In this document: in pieces, positions 19,910-27,652 of the stretch | Layout of the letters: every line of letters starts with the position of its first letter | Position numbering within the stretch: position 1 is the stretch's first letter | Assembly (NCBI RefSeq): GCF_016921115.1 | Contig: NZ_JAFFZS010000021.1 | Location: 1-64,000 of the forward strand | Direction: 5' to 3' | Origin: Streptomyces actuosus | GTDB lineage: Bacteria; Actinomycetota; Actinomycetes; Streptomycetales; Streptomycetaceae | Length of the DNA stretch: 64,000 bases | Program-made: the position numbers and the translations under genes | Notes under the pieces: generated by a model | Databases searched by the model: none | Told to the model about the DNA's origin: nothing | What the model saw: the letters and a program-made list of their open reading frames with translations, nothing else

Positions 19910-20500
19910 TCAGGCGGGTGACCCGAGCAGCGGGGTGGTCGCCGGGGTCACCCGGTGTGTGAGGATCGGGAGCAGGTCCGCGACACGGTGCGGGCGGTCG
20001 GCGGAGATGCCGGGCGGGGCGGGTGCCAGCGGCACCAACAGATCGGTGGCGGCCGGACGGCCGGCCGCGCCGTCGGCGGTGCAGTCGCCGTGCAGCCACA
20101 GGGTGAGCATGTACAGGCCGGGCACGGACAGCAGGCGGGGCTGGAAGGGCTGGGTCACGGACTCGGCCTGGTGCAGCGCCCGCTCGGTGGCGGCGACGTA
20201 GGGGCCCTCGAAGAAGTGCGAGAAGGTCCAGCCGTCGGGGGTCGGACGGGTCTCCGCCGCGGCCACCGCGCGGTCGCCGCAGCGGATCAGGAACCGCCAG
20301 CCGACGAGCCGGGTGGCGGTGGCGCCGTCGGGGGTCGTGTGGTGCAGGACGTGCAGGGGGAGCGGCAGCTCGGGAACTGCGGGGTGCGAGGCCGAGCGCA
20401 GGGAGGGGGTCGGTGCCTCACGGACTGCGGTGGGGGAACCGAGTGCCGTGAGGACGGAGCGCAGGGCGGGCGCGGGAGCCGGGGGGACATGCAGCGGCAT
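19910..20500 (-). CDS. conserved-looking hypothetical protein
   Basis: A 196-residue protein I do not recognise. It has good Streptomyces codon bias, no membrane segment and no signal peptide. The central part (GWRFLIRCGDRAVAAAETRP then GWTFSHFFEGPYVAATERAL) looks like a folded domain; the ends are Pro/Ala-rich. The start at ATG 20500 has GAGAGG upstream. Confidence 0.65.
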   Translation of the reverse strand: MPLHVPPAPAPALRSVLTALGSPTAVREAPTPSLRSASHPAVPELPLPLHVLHHTTPDGATATRLVGWRFLIRCGDRAVAAAETRPTPDGWTFSHFFEGPYVAATERALHQAESVTQPFQPRLLSVPGLYMLTLWLHGDCTADGAAGRPAATDLLVPLAPAPPGISADRPHRVADLLPILTHRVTPATTPLLGSPA

Positions 20501-21057
20501 GGTGGGTCGCCTCTCGTTCGACAGGCATGGCGGCGCGAGTGCGGGGCGGGGGCGGACGACACTGTCAGCTCTCGGGGTCACAGGGGTGAGGCCGGGGTGT
20601 GGAACGAGGGGTGTGCGTGCGGCTGCCGTCCGTCACCGGGACGACAGGCGCGTGACCGTGGGCGCCCACCTAGTGCCTTGTGTGCGGAGTTTATACGACA
20701 CGTGTTCACATGGTGGTTCGGCTAGCCGTTTCGGGCGCTCTCGGCAAGAGGCCATCACGTCGACGATACGCGGGAATCCTCCCGATTTCGAACGGGCCTC
20801 ACGGCGGTGACCTCGGCAGCTGCGCAGGCAACGGTCGGCCAATTCTCGTCGGCGTTTTTCACGAGATCCCGGTACCGCGAATCCCGCCTTCGCCCCTTGC
20901 CCGGTGAATGTGCCTCCGGACTCCGCCCCCAGCGTAGCGGGCGGGGCGCGCGAGCGGGACGTTATCGATCGCATCGGCTGGGCATCATCCCACCTGACCC
21001 GGACACCTGACCCGGACACCGGCGGCCGGGCCGCCCCGTCACGAAGGGACGCGTTGC
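20501..21057. other. intergenic region with a tandem 13-base repeat
   Basis: The 557 bases between the hypothetical gene and the GCS2 gene have no convincing coding frame. CACCTGACCCGGA occurs twice in tandem at 20991-21003 and 21004-21016, just ahead of the downstream gene. Confidence 0.45.
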
Positions 21058-22575
21058 ATGGGCGAGAAGGTCGTGGCAGGTCGGTTCGACCTGTCGGATC
21101 GCCAGCACTACCGCGAGAAGCTGCGGCAGTGCCTGACGGGGCTGGAGCAGCTCCTGGCCCAGCAGCGGTTCGATCGCCCGAAGAACCTGATGGGGCTGGA
21201 GATCGAATTGAATCTGGTGGGCGCCGACGGGCAGCCGAAAATGCTGAACGCGCAAGTACTCGAGCGCATCGCGAGCCAAGATTTCCAAACAGAACTCGCC
21301 ATGTTCAATCTGGAGGTCAACATCGCTCCGCACCGCCTGGGCGGCCGGGTATTCGATCGGCTCGCCGAGGAACTGCGCACCTCGCTGGCATATGCCGACC
21401 GAAAAGCCGGCGAGGTCGACGCGTCGATAGCGATGATCGGCATTCTACCGACGCTCGACCGCGACGATCTGGTCTCGTCCAATCTTTCCGAGGCCGACCG
21501 CTACACCCTCCTGAACGACCAGATCGTGGCCGCCCGGGGAGAGGATTTCTCCCTCGACATCGAGGGGGTCGAGCATCTGACCTGCACCTCGCGGTCGATA
21601 GCACCTGAAGCCGCGTGCACTTCCGTGCAATTGCACCTCCAGGTCACCCCCGCGCGATTCTCCGACGTGTGGAATGCGGCCCAGGCCGTCGCCGCGGCGC
21701 AGATCGCCGTCGGTGCCAACTCGCCCTTCCTGTTCGGCCATGAGCTGTGGCGCGAGTCGCGGCCCCCGCTCTTCCAGCAGTCCACCGACACCCGCCCGCC
21801 GGAACTCCAGGCGCAGGGGGTCAGGCCGCGGACCTGGTTCGGGGAGCGGTGGATCACCTCGGCACACGAGCTGTTCGAGGAGAACCTGCGCTACTTCCCC
21901 GCGCTCCTGCCGATCTGCGACCCCGAGGACCCCCTGGCGGTCCTCGCGGCCGGCGGCGTGCCGAGGCTCGCCGAACTCGTCCTGCACAACGGCACCATCT
22001 ACCGCTGGAACCGCCCCGTGTTCGGGATCGCGGACGGGGTGCCGCATCTGCGGGTGGAGAACCGGGTACTGCCGGCCGGCCCCACCGTCACCGACGTCGT
22101 CGCCAACGCGGCCTTCTACTACGGCGTCGTCCGTGCCCTCGCCGAGGACGCCCGGCCGGTGTGGACGCGGCTGCCCTTCGAGGCCGCCGCCGCCAACTTC
22201 GACGCGGCGTGCCGGTACGGCATCGACGCGCGCCTGGAGTGGCCGCGCCGCGGCCGGCTGGGAGGCACCGCCGAGGTCGACGCGGTGAGCCTCGTCAGGG
22301 ACGAACTGCTCCCGCTCGCCGAGGCCGGGCTCGACGCATGGGGGGTCGAGACCGCCGACCGGGACCTGTACCTCGGCGTCATCGAGGAGCGCTGCCGACG
22401 CCGGACCAACGGCGCCGCCTGGCAGGCCGCCACCTTCCACCGCGCTCTGGAGACCGGGATGACCCGGGACGCCGCCCTGGCGGCGACCACCCGGCGCTAC
22501 CGCGAGCTGACGAACCTCGGCGATCCGGTCCACACCTGGCCGGTCGGCCTGCCCGAGCCGGTACCTCTGGGGTGA
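21058..22575 (+). CDS. glutamate-cysteine ligase family protein (GCS2)
   Basis: A 505-residue ATP-dependent carboxylate-amine ligase of the GCS2 family. The metal-binding GLEIELNLVG and FNLEVNIAPH strands and a conserved ENRVLPAGPT segment are visible. Members join glutamate to cysteine or another amine; in mycothiol-producing actinobacteria the true substrate is often unclear, and a role in ergothioneine-like or other ligation is possible. ATG 21058 has AAGGGA upstream. Confidence 0.85.
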   Translation: MGEKVVAGRFDLSDRQHYREKLRQCLTGLEQLLAQQRFDRPKNLMGLEIELNLVGADGQPKMLNAQVLERIASQDFQTELAMFNLEVNIAPHRLGGRVFDRLAEELRTSLAYADRKAGEVDASIAMIGILPTLDRDDLVSSNLSEADRYTLLNDQIVAARGEDFSLDIEGVEHLTCTSRSIAPEAACTSVQLHLQVTPARFSDVWNAAQAVAAAQIAVGANSPFLFGHELWRESRPPLFQQSTDTRPPELQAQGVRPRTWFGERWITSAHELFEENLRYFPALLPICDPEDPLAVLAAGGVPRLAELVLHNGTIYRWNRPVFGIADGVPHLRVENRVLPAGPTVTDVVANAAFYYGVVRALAEDARPVWTRLPFEAAAANFDAACRYGIDARLEWPRRGRLGGTAEVDAVSLVRDELLPLAEAGLDAWGVETADRDLYLGVIEERCRRRTNGAAWQAATFHRALETGMTRDAALAATTRRYRELTNLGDPVHTWPVGLPEPVPLG

Positions 22576-22694
22576 TGTCGCGGGCCGCCGCCCGCCCCCC
22601 TCCGCATCCCCCGCCCACCCTCTTCGTAGTCTCTTGCGAGGCCCCGCACCGGTGGACGCCGGAACGAGCGGGACTGAGCAACTGGAGGCGGCAG

Positions 22695-23474
22695 GTGGCG
22701 GAGACCTTTCCCGAGCGGCGGCTGACGCGGCGGACGCTGCGTGACGAGACACTGCTGGTTCTCGCGCTCTCGCTGGGCGCCAGCGGGCTGTCGGCGCTGA
22801 TCAGCTTCATCGGGTCGGCCACCGCGCCGGGTGGTCTGAAGGACCAGGCGGCCACCCTCAACGCCTCGGCCGCGCCCGGCCGTCCGTGGCTCGACCTGGC
22901 CTGGCAGCTCTTCGGGATCGCCTCGGCGCTGGTGCCCGTCGCGCTCGTCGCGCACCTGCTGATGCGCGAGGGCGAGAGCCTGCGCACCCTCGGCTTCGAC
23001 CGCACCCGGCCCTGGCCCGACCTCGGGCGCGGGGCGGCGGTCGCGGCCGTCATCGGCAGTACCGGCATCGCCTTCTATCTCGCCGCCCGCGGCCTCGGGT
23101 TCAACCTGACCGTGGTGCCCGAGGCGCTGCCCGACGTGTGGTGGAAATTCCCGGTGCTGATCCTCTCCGCCGTGCAGAACGCCGTCCTGGAGGAGGTCAT
23201 CGTCGTCGGCTATCTGCTGCGCCGGCTCGGCCAGTTGGGCTGGACTCCGGGTGCCGCGCTGGCCGCCAGCGCTGTCCTGCGCGGCTCCTACCACCTCTAC
23301 CAGGGCATCGGCGGGTTCATCGGCAACATGGTGATGGGCGTCGTCTTCGTCTGGCTGTACCGGCGGTGGGGGCGGGTCGGGCCGCTCGTCGTGGCGCACT
23401 CCCTGCTCGACATCGGAGCCTTCGTGGGGTACGCGGTGCTGGCCGGCCGGGTGGACTGGCTGCCCACGGCCTGA
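22695..23474 (+). CDS. CPBP family intramembrane metalloprotease-like protein
   Basis: A 259-residue membrane protein with about seven helices. The CPBP/Abi motifs appear as LEEVIVVGYLLRRL and LRGSYHLYQG; the first keeps the paired glutamates and the second keeps the histidine. Relatives process prenylated or membrane peptides or act in immunity to bacteriocins. GTG 22695 is chosen for GGAGG at 22684-22688; a longer version could start at ATG 22575, overlapping the previous stop. Confidence 0.85.
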   Translation: MAETFPERRLTRRTLRDETLLVLALSLGASGLSALISFIGSATAPGGLKDQAATLNASAAPGRPWLDLAWQLFGIASALVPVALVAHLLMREGESLRTLGFDRTRPWPDLGRGAAVAAVIGSTGIAFYLAARGLGFNLTVVPEALPDVWWKFPVLILSAVQNAVLEEVIVVGYLLRRLGQLGWTPGAALAASAVLRGSYHLYQGIGGFIGNMVMGVVFVWLYRRWGRVGPLVVAHSLLDIGAFVGYAVLAGRVDWLPTA

Positions 23475-23514
23475 CGGCCGTACGCCCCGGCCCGTACCGC
23501 CCCTTGGGCCCCGC

Positions 23515-24324
23515 TCAGGCGAGCAGTTCGCCGTCGATCACGGTGACCGCGCGGCCGCCGAGCAGGGTGCGGTCGCCGCGCAGTTCGGTGCGGACACGGC
23601 CGGAGCGGGGCGACGCCTGCAGGCCGGTCAGTTCGGCGCGTCCGAGGCGCTCGGACCAGTAGGGGGCGAGTGCGGTGTGGGCGCTGCCCGTGACCGGGTC
23701 CTCGTCGATGCCGAGGCCCGGGAAGAAGCAGCGGGAGACGTAGTCGTAGCCCCGGGCGGGGTCCTCGGCGCGGGCGGTGGCGATGATGCCGCGCGCGGAG
23801 TGGCCGGCGAGCGCCTTGTGGTCCGGCGCGAGGGCGCGCACCGTCTTCTCGTCGGCCAGTTCCACCAGCAGGTCGCCGACGTTCGGGCCGGTGTCGTGGG
23901 CGGCGCGCGGCTCGGCGCCCAGGGCCTCGGCGACCCCGGCCGGGAGGTCGACCGCGGCGAGCGGGGCGGTGGGGAAGTCGAGGGTGATCGAGCCGTCCTC
24001 GCGCGGTGAGGCGATGAGCACCCCGCTGCGGGTGGCGAACCGGACGGTGCCCTCGTGCGCGCCGGTGTCGGCGAGGACGTGAGCCGTGGCGAGCGTGGCG
24101 TGGCCGCACAGGGCGACCTCGGCGACGGGTGTGAACCACCGCAGCGCCCAGTCGGCTTCGGCGCCCGCCGGCAGCCGGTGGGCGAAGGCGGTCTCGGCGT
24201 GGTTCACCTCCATCGCCACTTTCCGGAGCCGGTCGTCGTCGGGGAAGGCGTCGAGGAGCAGGACGCCGGCCGGGTTGCCGGTGAACGGGCGGTCGGTGAA
24301 GGCGTCGACGATTCGGATGCGCAT
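23515..24324 (-). CDS. PhzF family isomerase/epimerase-like protein
   Basis: A 269-residue PhzF-fold protein. It opens with IRIVDAFTDRPFTGNPAGV, has NHAETAF carrying the conserved catalytic glutamate, and GHATLATAHVL and DEDPVTGSAH motifs. No phenazine genes are nearby, so it is a generic PhzF paralogue of unknown substrate. It is convergent with the CPBP gene across a 40-base gap. Confidence 0.87.
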   Translation of the reverse strand: MRIRIVDAFTDRPFTGNPAGVLLLDAFPDDDRLRKVAMEVNHAETAFAHRLPAGAEADWALRWFTPVAEVALCGHATLATAHVLADTGAHEGTVRFATRSGVLIASPREDGSITLDFPTAPLAAVDLPAGVAEALGAEPRAAHDTGPNVGDLLVELADEKTVRALAPDHKALAGHSARGIIATARAEDPARGYDYVSRCFFPGLGIDEDPVTGSAHTALAPYWSERLGRAELTGLQASPRSGRVRTELRGDRTLLGGRAVTVIDGELLA

Positions 24325-24582
24325 GCCTCCACACGCTAGAGGGGACGCGGAGCACCCGGCCAAGTCCAATGCGCGGGTGGTGGACCGTTTTCGTGACCGG
24401 ACCGTCGAGCGGTGTGCCCGAGGGGCGAGCCGGTCGGCCCGGCCCGGGCAGCGGGCTGCCGGGCCAGGCCCGCGTTTCCCGTGCACTGAGCCGCCTTCGC
24501 GACAGTCCCGTTCTCATGGAGTTCGACCGGTCTCGACGAGGTTCGATCGTTTCCCGGGAGGCTGGTTCGCGGGTCGGCGAAG

Positions 24583-25011
24583 TCATCGGGGCCGATGTTT
24601 CGGGCCCGTGGAGCCGGTGGCCCCGGCCCGCGCGGCGGCTGCCGCCTCCAGCAGGGACCAGCCGTCGATCTCCACCACCCGCCGCACCCCCGGCTGCCAC
24701 CCGCGGGCCGACGCCGCGTCGAGCAAGGCTCGGACGGCGCCGGGTTCGTGCAGGTTCAGGGAAAGCACCCCGGAGGTGTCCCACGTCTCCGGAGCCCAGG
24801 GGAGCCCCGCCCGGGACGTACCGGCCCGGGCCTCCGGTGAAGACGAGGTGCAGTGGGCCACCGGTGCCAGCGGGCTGCGGGTACGACGTGAGGGTCTCGC
24901 GGCAGGACCGGCTGCCGTCCCCACGCTCTGGCTGTGACTGTGGCGGAGCGTCCACAGATACGTGCGCCCGTCGGCAACCAGCCGACGGGGCCTCGTCGCA
25001 TCGCGGGGCAC
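24583..25011 (-). pseudogene. frame-disrupted Streptomyces hypothetical gene
   Basis: One reading frame encodes the beginning (RRLVADGRTYLWTLRHSHSQ) and the end (SLNLHEPGAVRALLDAASAR, then VVEIDGWSLLEAAAA), but its middle is out of frame. The expected middle, CRETLTSYPQP through PLHLVFTGGPGRYVPGG to GSGDVGH, is read in a second frame between about 24785 and 24920. Two compensating shifts therefore separate the gene into three segments. It may be a decayed gene, or base errors may be involved. It lies 50 bases from the left end of the Tn7-like element. The family is a small Streptomyces protein of unknown function. Confidence 0.7.
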
Positions 25012-25060
25012 GGGGCCGAGGGTATGCGGCCTGATCCGGTCACCGGACCTCGGCGAGACG

Positions 25061-25343
25061 TGTCCCGTCTCATTAGATCTTGCAGAGACAGGGCCGCTGA
25101 CCTGCGGGCTGACAGGTTGAGTCGAGACTCAGGGCAGGTGGAACGGGTCGTCTCGGAAGAGCTGTGGACGGAGTCGAGTGCTCGTCTCACCGATCATGGC
25201 GAGGGAGGGCAGCCCTGAGCTGGACTCCGTCAGGATGGTGAGACTCCTGGTCCCGTGATTCGCGGTGAAGGTGGCAGTTTCGGACCAAGTCGATGACCAA
25301 CTTCGTGGCTGAGAGGTGGCAGCACCAATTCCGTTGAGACCGG
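25061..25343. repeat. left end of the Tn7-like element with repeated GTCTC/GAGAC sites
   Basis: The non-coding left end carries seven copies of the pentamer GTCTC or its complement, beginning at 25067, 25085, 25124, 25150, 25184, 25240 and 25336. The last lies in TGAGACCGGTCA (25335-25346), identical to 30635-30646 in the right end. Multiple TnsB-binding repeats in each end are the rule for Tn7-like elements; the orientation here is mixed. Confidence 0.55.
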
Positions 25344-25745
25344 TCAGGAAGACGACGACTCGGGTTCGTCCCAGATCCAGCCGGTTTCGGGGAACTGCTT
25401 GAACAGGGCGGAGAGCGACATCGCCTGGTGGATGGCGGATGACCAGTCCTGAGCGGAGACGTCGAGCAGGACCAGCGGCGGGGGTGTCTGCCGGAAGTCG
25501 TAGGTGAGCATTTCGCGGCTTCCGTCTCCGCCGATGACGACGCTCCCGGGGAAGCGCTTCTGGAACTCGCCGGCCTCATTGACTTCGATGAGCTCCGCGA
25601 TGGCATTGATCATGAGGAAGTCGTCCGCAGGAAGAATGAACTGGCTCATGCTCCCTTCCGTGGCCAGGAAGTGTCGATAGTCTGCGGGGAATCGGACTCC
25701 GAAGTGGCGCTCGGCCTGCACGATCTTGTCGTCGTTCGAACTCAT
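25344..25745 (-). CDS. SMI1/KNR4 family protein in Tn7-like element
   Basis: A 133-residue protein with the SMI1/KNR4 (SUKH) fold signature: an N-terminal AERHFGVRFPADYRHFLATE helix-and-loop and a C-terminal tryptophan-rich strand region. The superfamily includes many immunity proteins for polymorphic toxins, but no toxin gene is seen here. It begins 12 bases after the tniQ stop on the same strand, has no obvious ribosome binding site, and is thus probably expressed with the transposition genes. It may be cargo or an accessory factor. Its stop overlaps the inner TGAGACCGGTCA repeat. Confidence 0.8.
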   Translation of the reverse strand: MSSNDDKIVQAERHFGVRFPADYRHFLATEGSMSQFILPADDFLMINAIAELIEVNEAGEFQKRFPGSVVIGGDGSREMLTYDFRQTPPPLVLLDVSAQDWSSAIHQAMSLSALFKQFPETGWIWDEPESSSS

Positions 25746-25757
25746 GGGCCCGTTCTA

Positions 25758-26600
25758 TCAAGGCCGGAGCGGCCCTGCCCGCACGAGAGTCTCAGCAGGG
25801 AGGAGTTGCTGCGGGGCGATGCCGAGACGGCGTGCTGCCTCGGCCGGCAACTGGGGGTGGTCTCGCCAGTAGGGTGCGGAGAACAGGACGGTGAGAGCGA
25901 CGGCTTCCGGGTAGGTGGCCAGCTCGATCCGGGCCTCGGAGGGACGGTGGGGATCACCGAACGGGTCCTTGCCCAGCACGTCGAGTCGCCGGTTCCAGCG
26001 TTGTCGTAGGGACTCGCCGCTGCTCTCGCTGTTGAACCACCTGGTCAGGCGGTCACGGGCGTCGATGTAGGCCAGGGTGGTGGAGGGATGGACGCCTCGC
26101 CGGACGATCCGCTGGTGCCGGAGGTTGGCCCGCAGGACCTCGGGTAGCTGTGTCAGGTCGTGCTGTTCATCGCCGAGGAGCCAGCGGTGATGCCGGTGGC
26201 AGACGGCTTCGTGGTGCGGCGTGCTGCGGACGACGAGGCCGTGGATGTGTCGGCGGGCCATGCAGAGGCGGCAGGCCGGGCGACGGCGCGGTTCGACGAC
26301 CTCCTCGGTGGCGGAGCGAAGGTGCCGGAGCGGGTCGCCGATCGAGCCGAGTGGCGGCATCGCGCGGATCAGGGTGGACGTGCTTCGGCCGGTCAGCGCG
26401 GCGAGCCGGGAGAGCCCGTCTGGGGTCCAGTAGCCGACTCGGTTGTCGACGCGGCGGTGTTGGCGCGACGGGCCGATCAGGGAGGAGAGGTAGCCGATGG
26501 TGAGGTGGTTGGCGTCGGCGAGGCGGTTCAGGTAGGAGCCGATGGTCTCGTGGTGGGCGGGCGGTGGCGCGAGCGGCAGGGACCGCAGCCCGGTGGTCAC
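25758..26600 (-). CDS. tniQ: TniQ family target-selection protein
   Basis: A 280-residue TniQ/TnsD-type adaptor, which in Tn7-like systems links target DNA to the TnsC ATPase. The N-terminal TniQ region (ETIGSYLNRLADANHLT) is followed by a zinc finger CRLC...CHRH (Cys110, Cys113, Cys134, His137) and a helical C-terminus. It is shorter than TnsD of Tn7, so the site it recognises is unknown. The GTG start overlaps the tnsC stop by four bases. Confidence 0.88.
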   Translation of the reverse strand: MTTGLRSLPLAPPPAHHETIGSYLNRLADANHLTIGYLSSLIGPSRQHRRVDNRVGYWTPDGLSRLAALTGRSTSTLIRAMPPLGSIGDPLRHLRSATEEVVEPRRRPACRLCMARRHIHGLVVRSTPHHEAVCHRHHRWLLGDEQHDLTQLPEVLRANLRHQRIVRRGVHPSTTLAYIDARDRLTRWFNSESSGESLRQRWNRRLDVLGKDPFGDPHRPSEARIELATYPEAVALTVLFSAPYWRDHPQLPAEAARRLGIAPQQLLPAETLVRAGPLRP

Positions 26601-27652
26601 GCGATGCGCTTCTCGCTGCGGGTCCGTCGCCGGCGGGCGCGGGGGATGTTCTGCTGTTCCGCGCTCTCGTCCAGGTCGACTCGCTCCAGCGAGGCTTTGG
26701 TGATCTTCTCGCTGCCGTCGAGGATGGCGTCCAGGGCGGCCTCGCGGACGAGGTGGGACAGGCTGCCGATCATGCCGCCGGTGCGGTCGTGCAGGTAGGC
26801 GCTCAGCTTCAGCAAGGTGCCCGGTCGGTGGGCGTGCAGCCGCAAGGATTCCTCCAGCGTCGCCACGAGTGATCGCCAGGAGTTGCGCTGTTCCTCGGTC
26901 TTGTGGCGGAAAGGGCTGGTGGGGATGAGGGTGTAGCGGCTGGCGATCTGGCCGCCTCGGCGTCCGGCGAACAGCCCGGTGCCCTCGACGTCGACGCCGG
27001 CCAGGACAAAGGTCGCCGGGATGCGTTCGGACAGGTACTTGATCTGGTCGGATGCCTCGGCACCGACCCGCGTACCGATGTCGAGATTGTGGAGCTCGTC
27101 GATGAGTACGAGTCGGCAGCCGAGGGTGCAGAGCAGGTCGCAGACCTTGTTGGTGACCTCGACCTGGCTGAAGCGGGACGGCAGCGGCAGGCCGATGAAC
27201 CGGGCGAACTCGATGGCCAGCATCTTCGGGGTGGCAGCGGGCGGGACGGTGATGTAGACGACCGGCAACGAGTCCGGCAGGACCTCGCCACGCTGTTGCC
27301 CGAGCTGTTCGAAGTTCTTGCCCAGCTGGGTGATGGCGGTGGTCTTCCCGGTCCCGGCGGGTCCCGAGACGATCAGTCCGCGGCGGGCGGAGTGCTGGTG
27401 CCGGTTGAGCAGGATGCGTTTGCGGCCGGTCGCGGCGACGTGGCGGATCGTCGGGGTGGAGACGATGACGAGTTGTGCGTGGTAATCCTCCCTGGCCTGG
27501 TCGTAGGCGGTCCGTTCTGCTTCGGTGAGCCGTTGCAGGGCCGCCGGCGGCGGGACGGCCGGCGGAGTGGTGCTCTCCGCGACGAAGGCGGCCCAGCCTT
27601 CCTTGCTCGTCAGCGGATGGTCGACGTCCCCGGGCTCGAAGAAGTGCGTCAT
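26597..27652 (-). CDS. tnsC: TnsC/TniB-type AAA+ ATPase
   Basis: A 351-residue AAA+ regulator of transposition. It has Walker A GPAGTGKTT (residues 97-105), Walker B LVLIDE (181-186) and a sensor region with SERIPATFVLAGVDVEG. It would form filaments or rings on DNA and pass the target signal from TniQ to the transposase. The C-terminus is very basic. The start overlaps the tnsB stop by one base (TGATG). Confidence 0.92.
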   Translation of the reverse strand: MTHFFEPGDVDHPLTSKEGWAAFVAESTTPPAVPPPAALQRLTEAERTAYDQAREDYHAQLVIVSTPTIRHVAATGRKRILLNRHQHSARRGLIVSGPAGTGKTTAITQLGKNFEQLGQQRGEVLPDSLPVVYITVPPAATPKMLAIEFARFIGLPLPSRFSQVEVTNKVCDLLCTLGCRLVLIDELHNLDIGTRVGAEASDQIKYLSERIPATFVLAGVDVEGTGLFAGRRGGQIASRYTLIPTSPFRHKTEEQRNSWRSLVATLEESLRLHAHRPGTLLKLSAYLHDRTGGMIGSLSHLVREAALDAILDGSEKITKASLERVDLDESAEQQNIPRARRRRTRSEKRIA

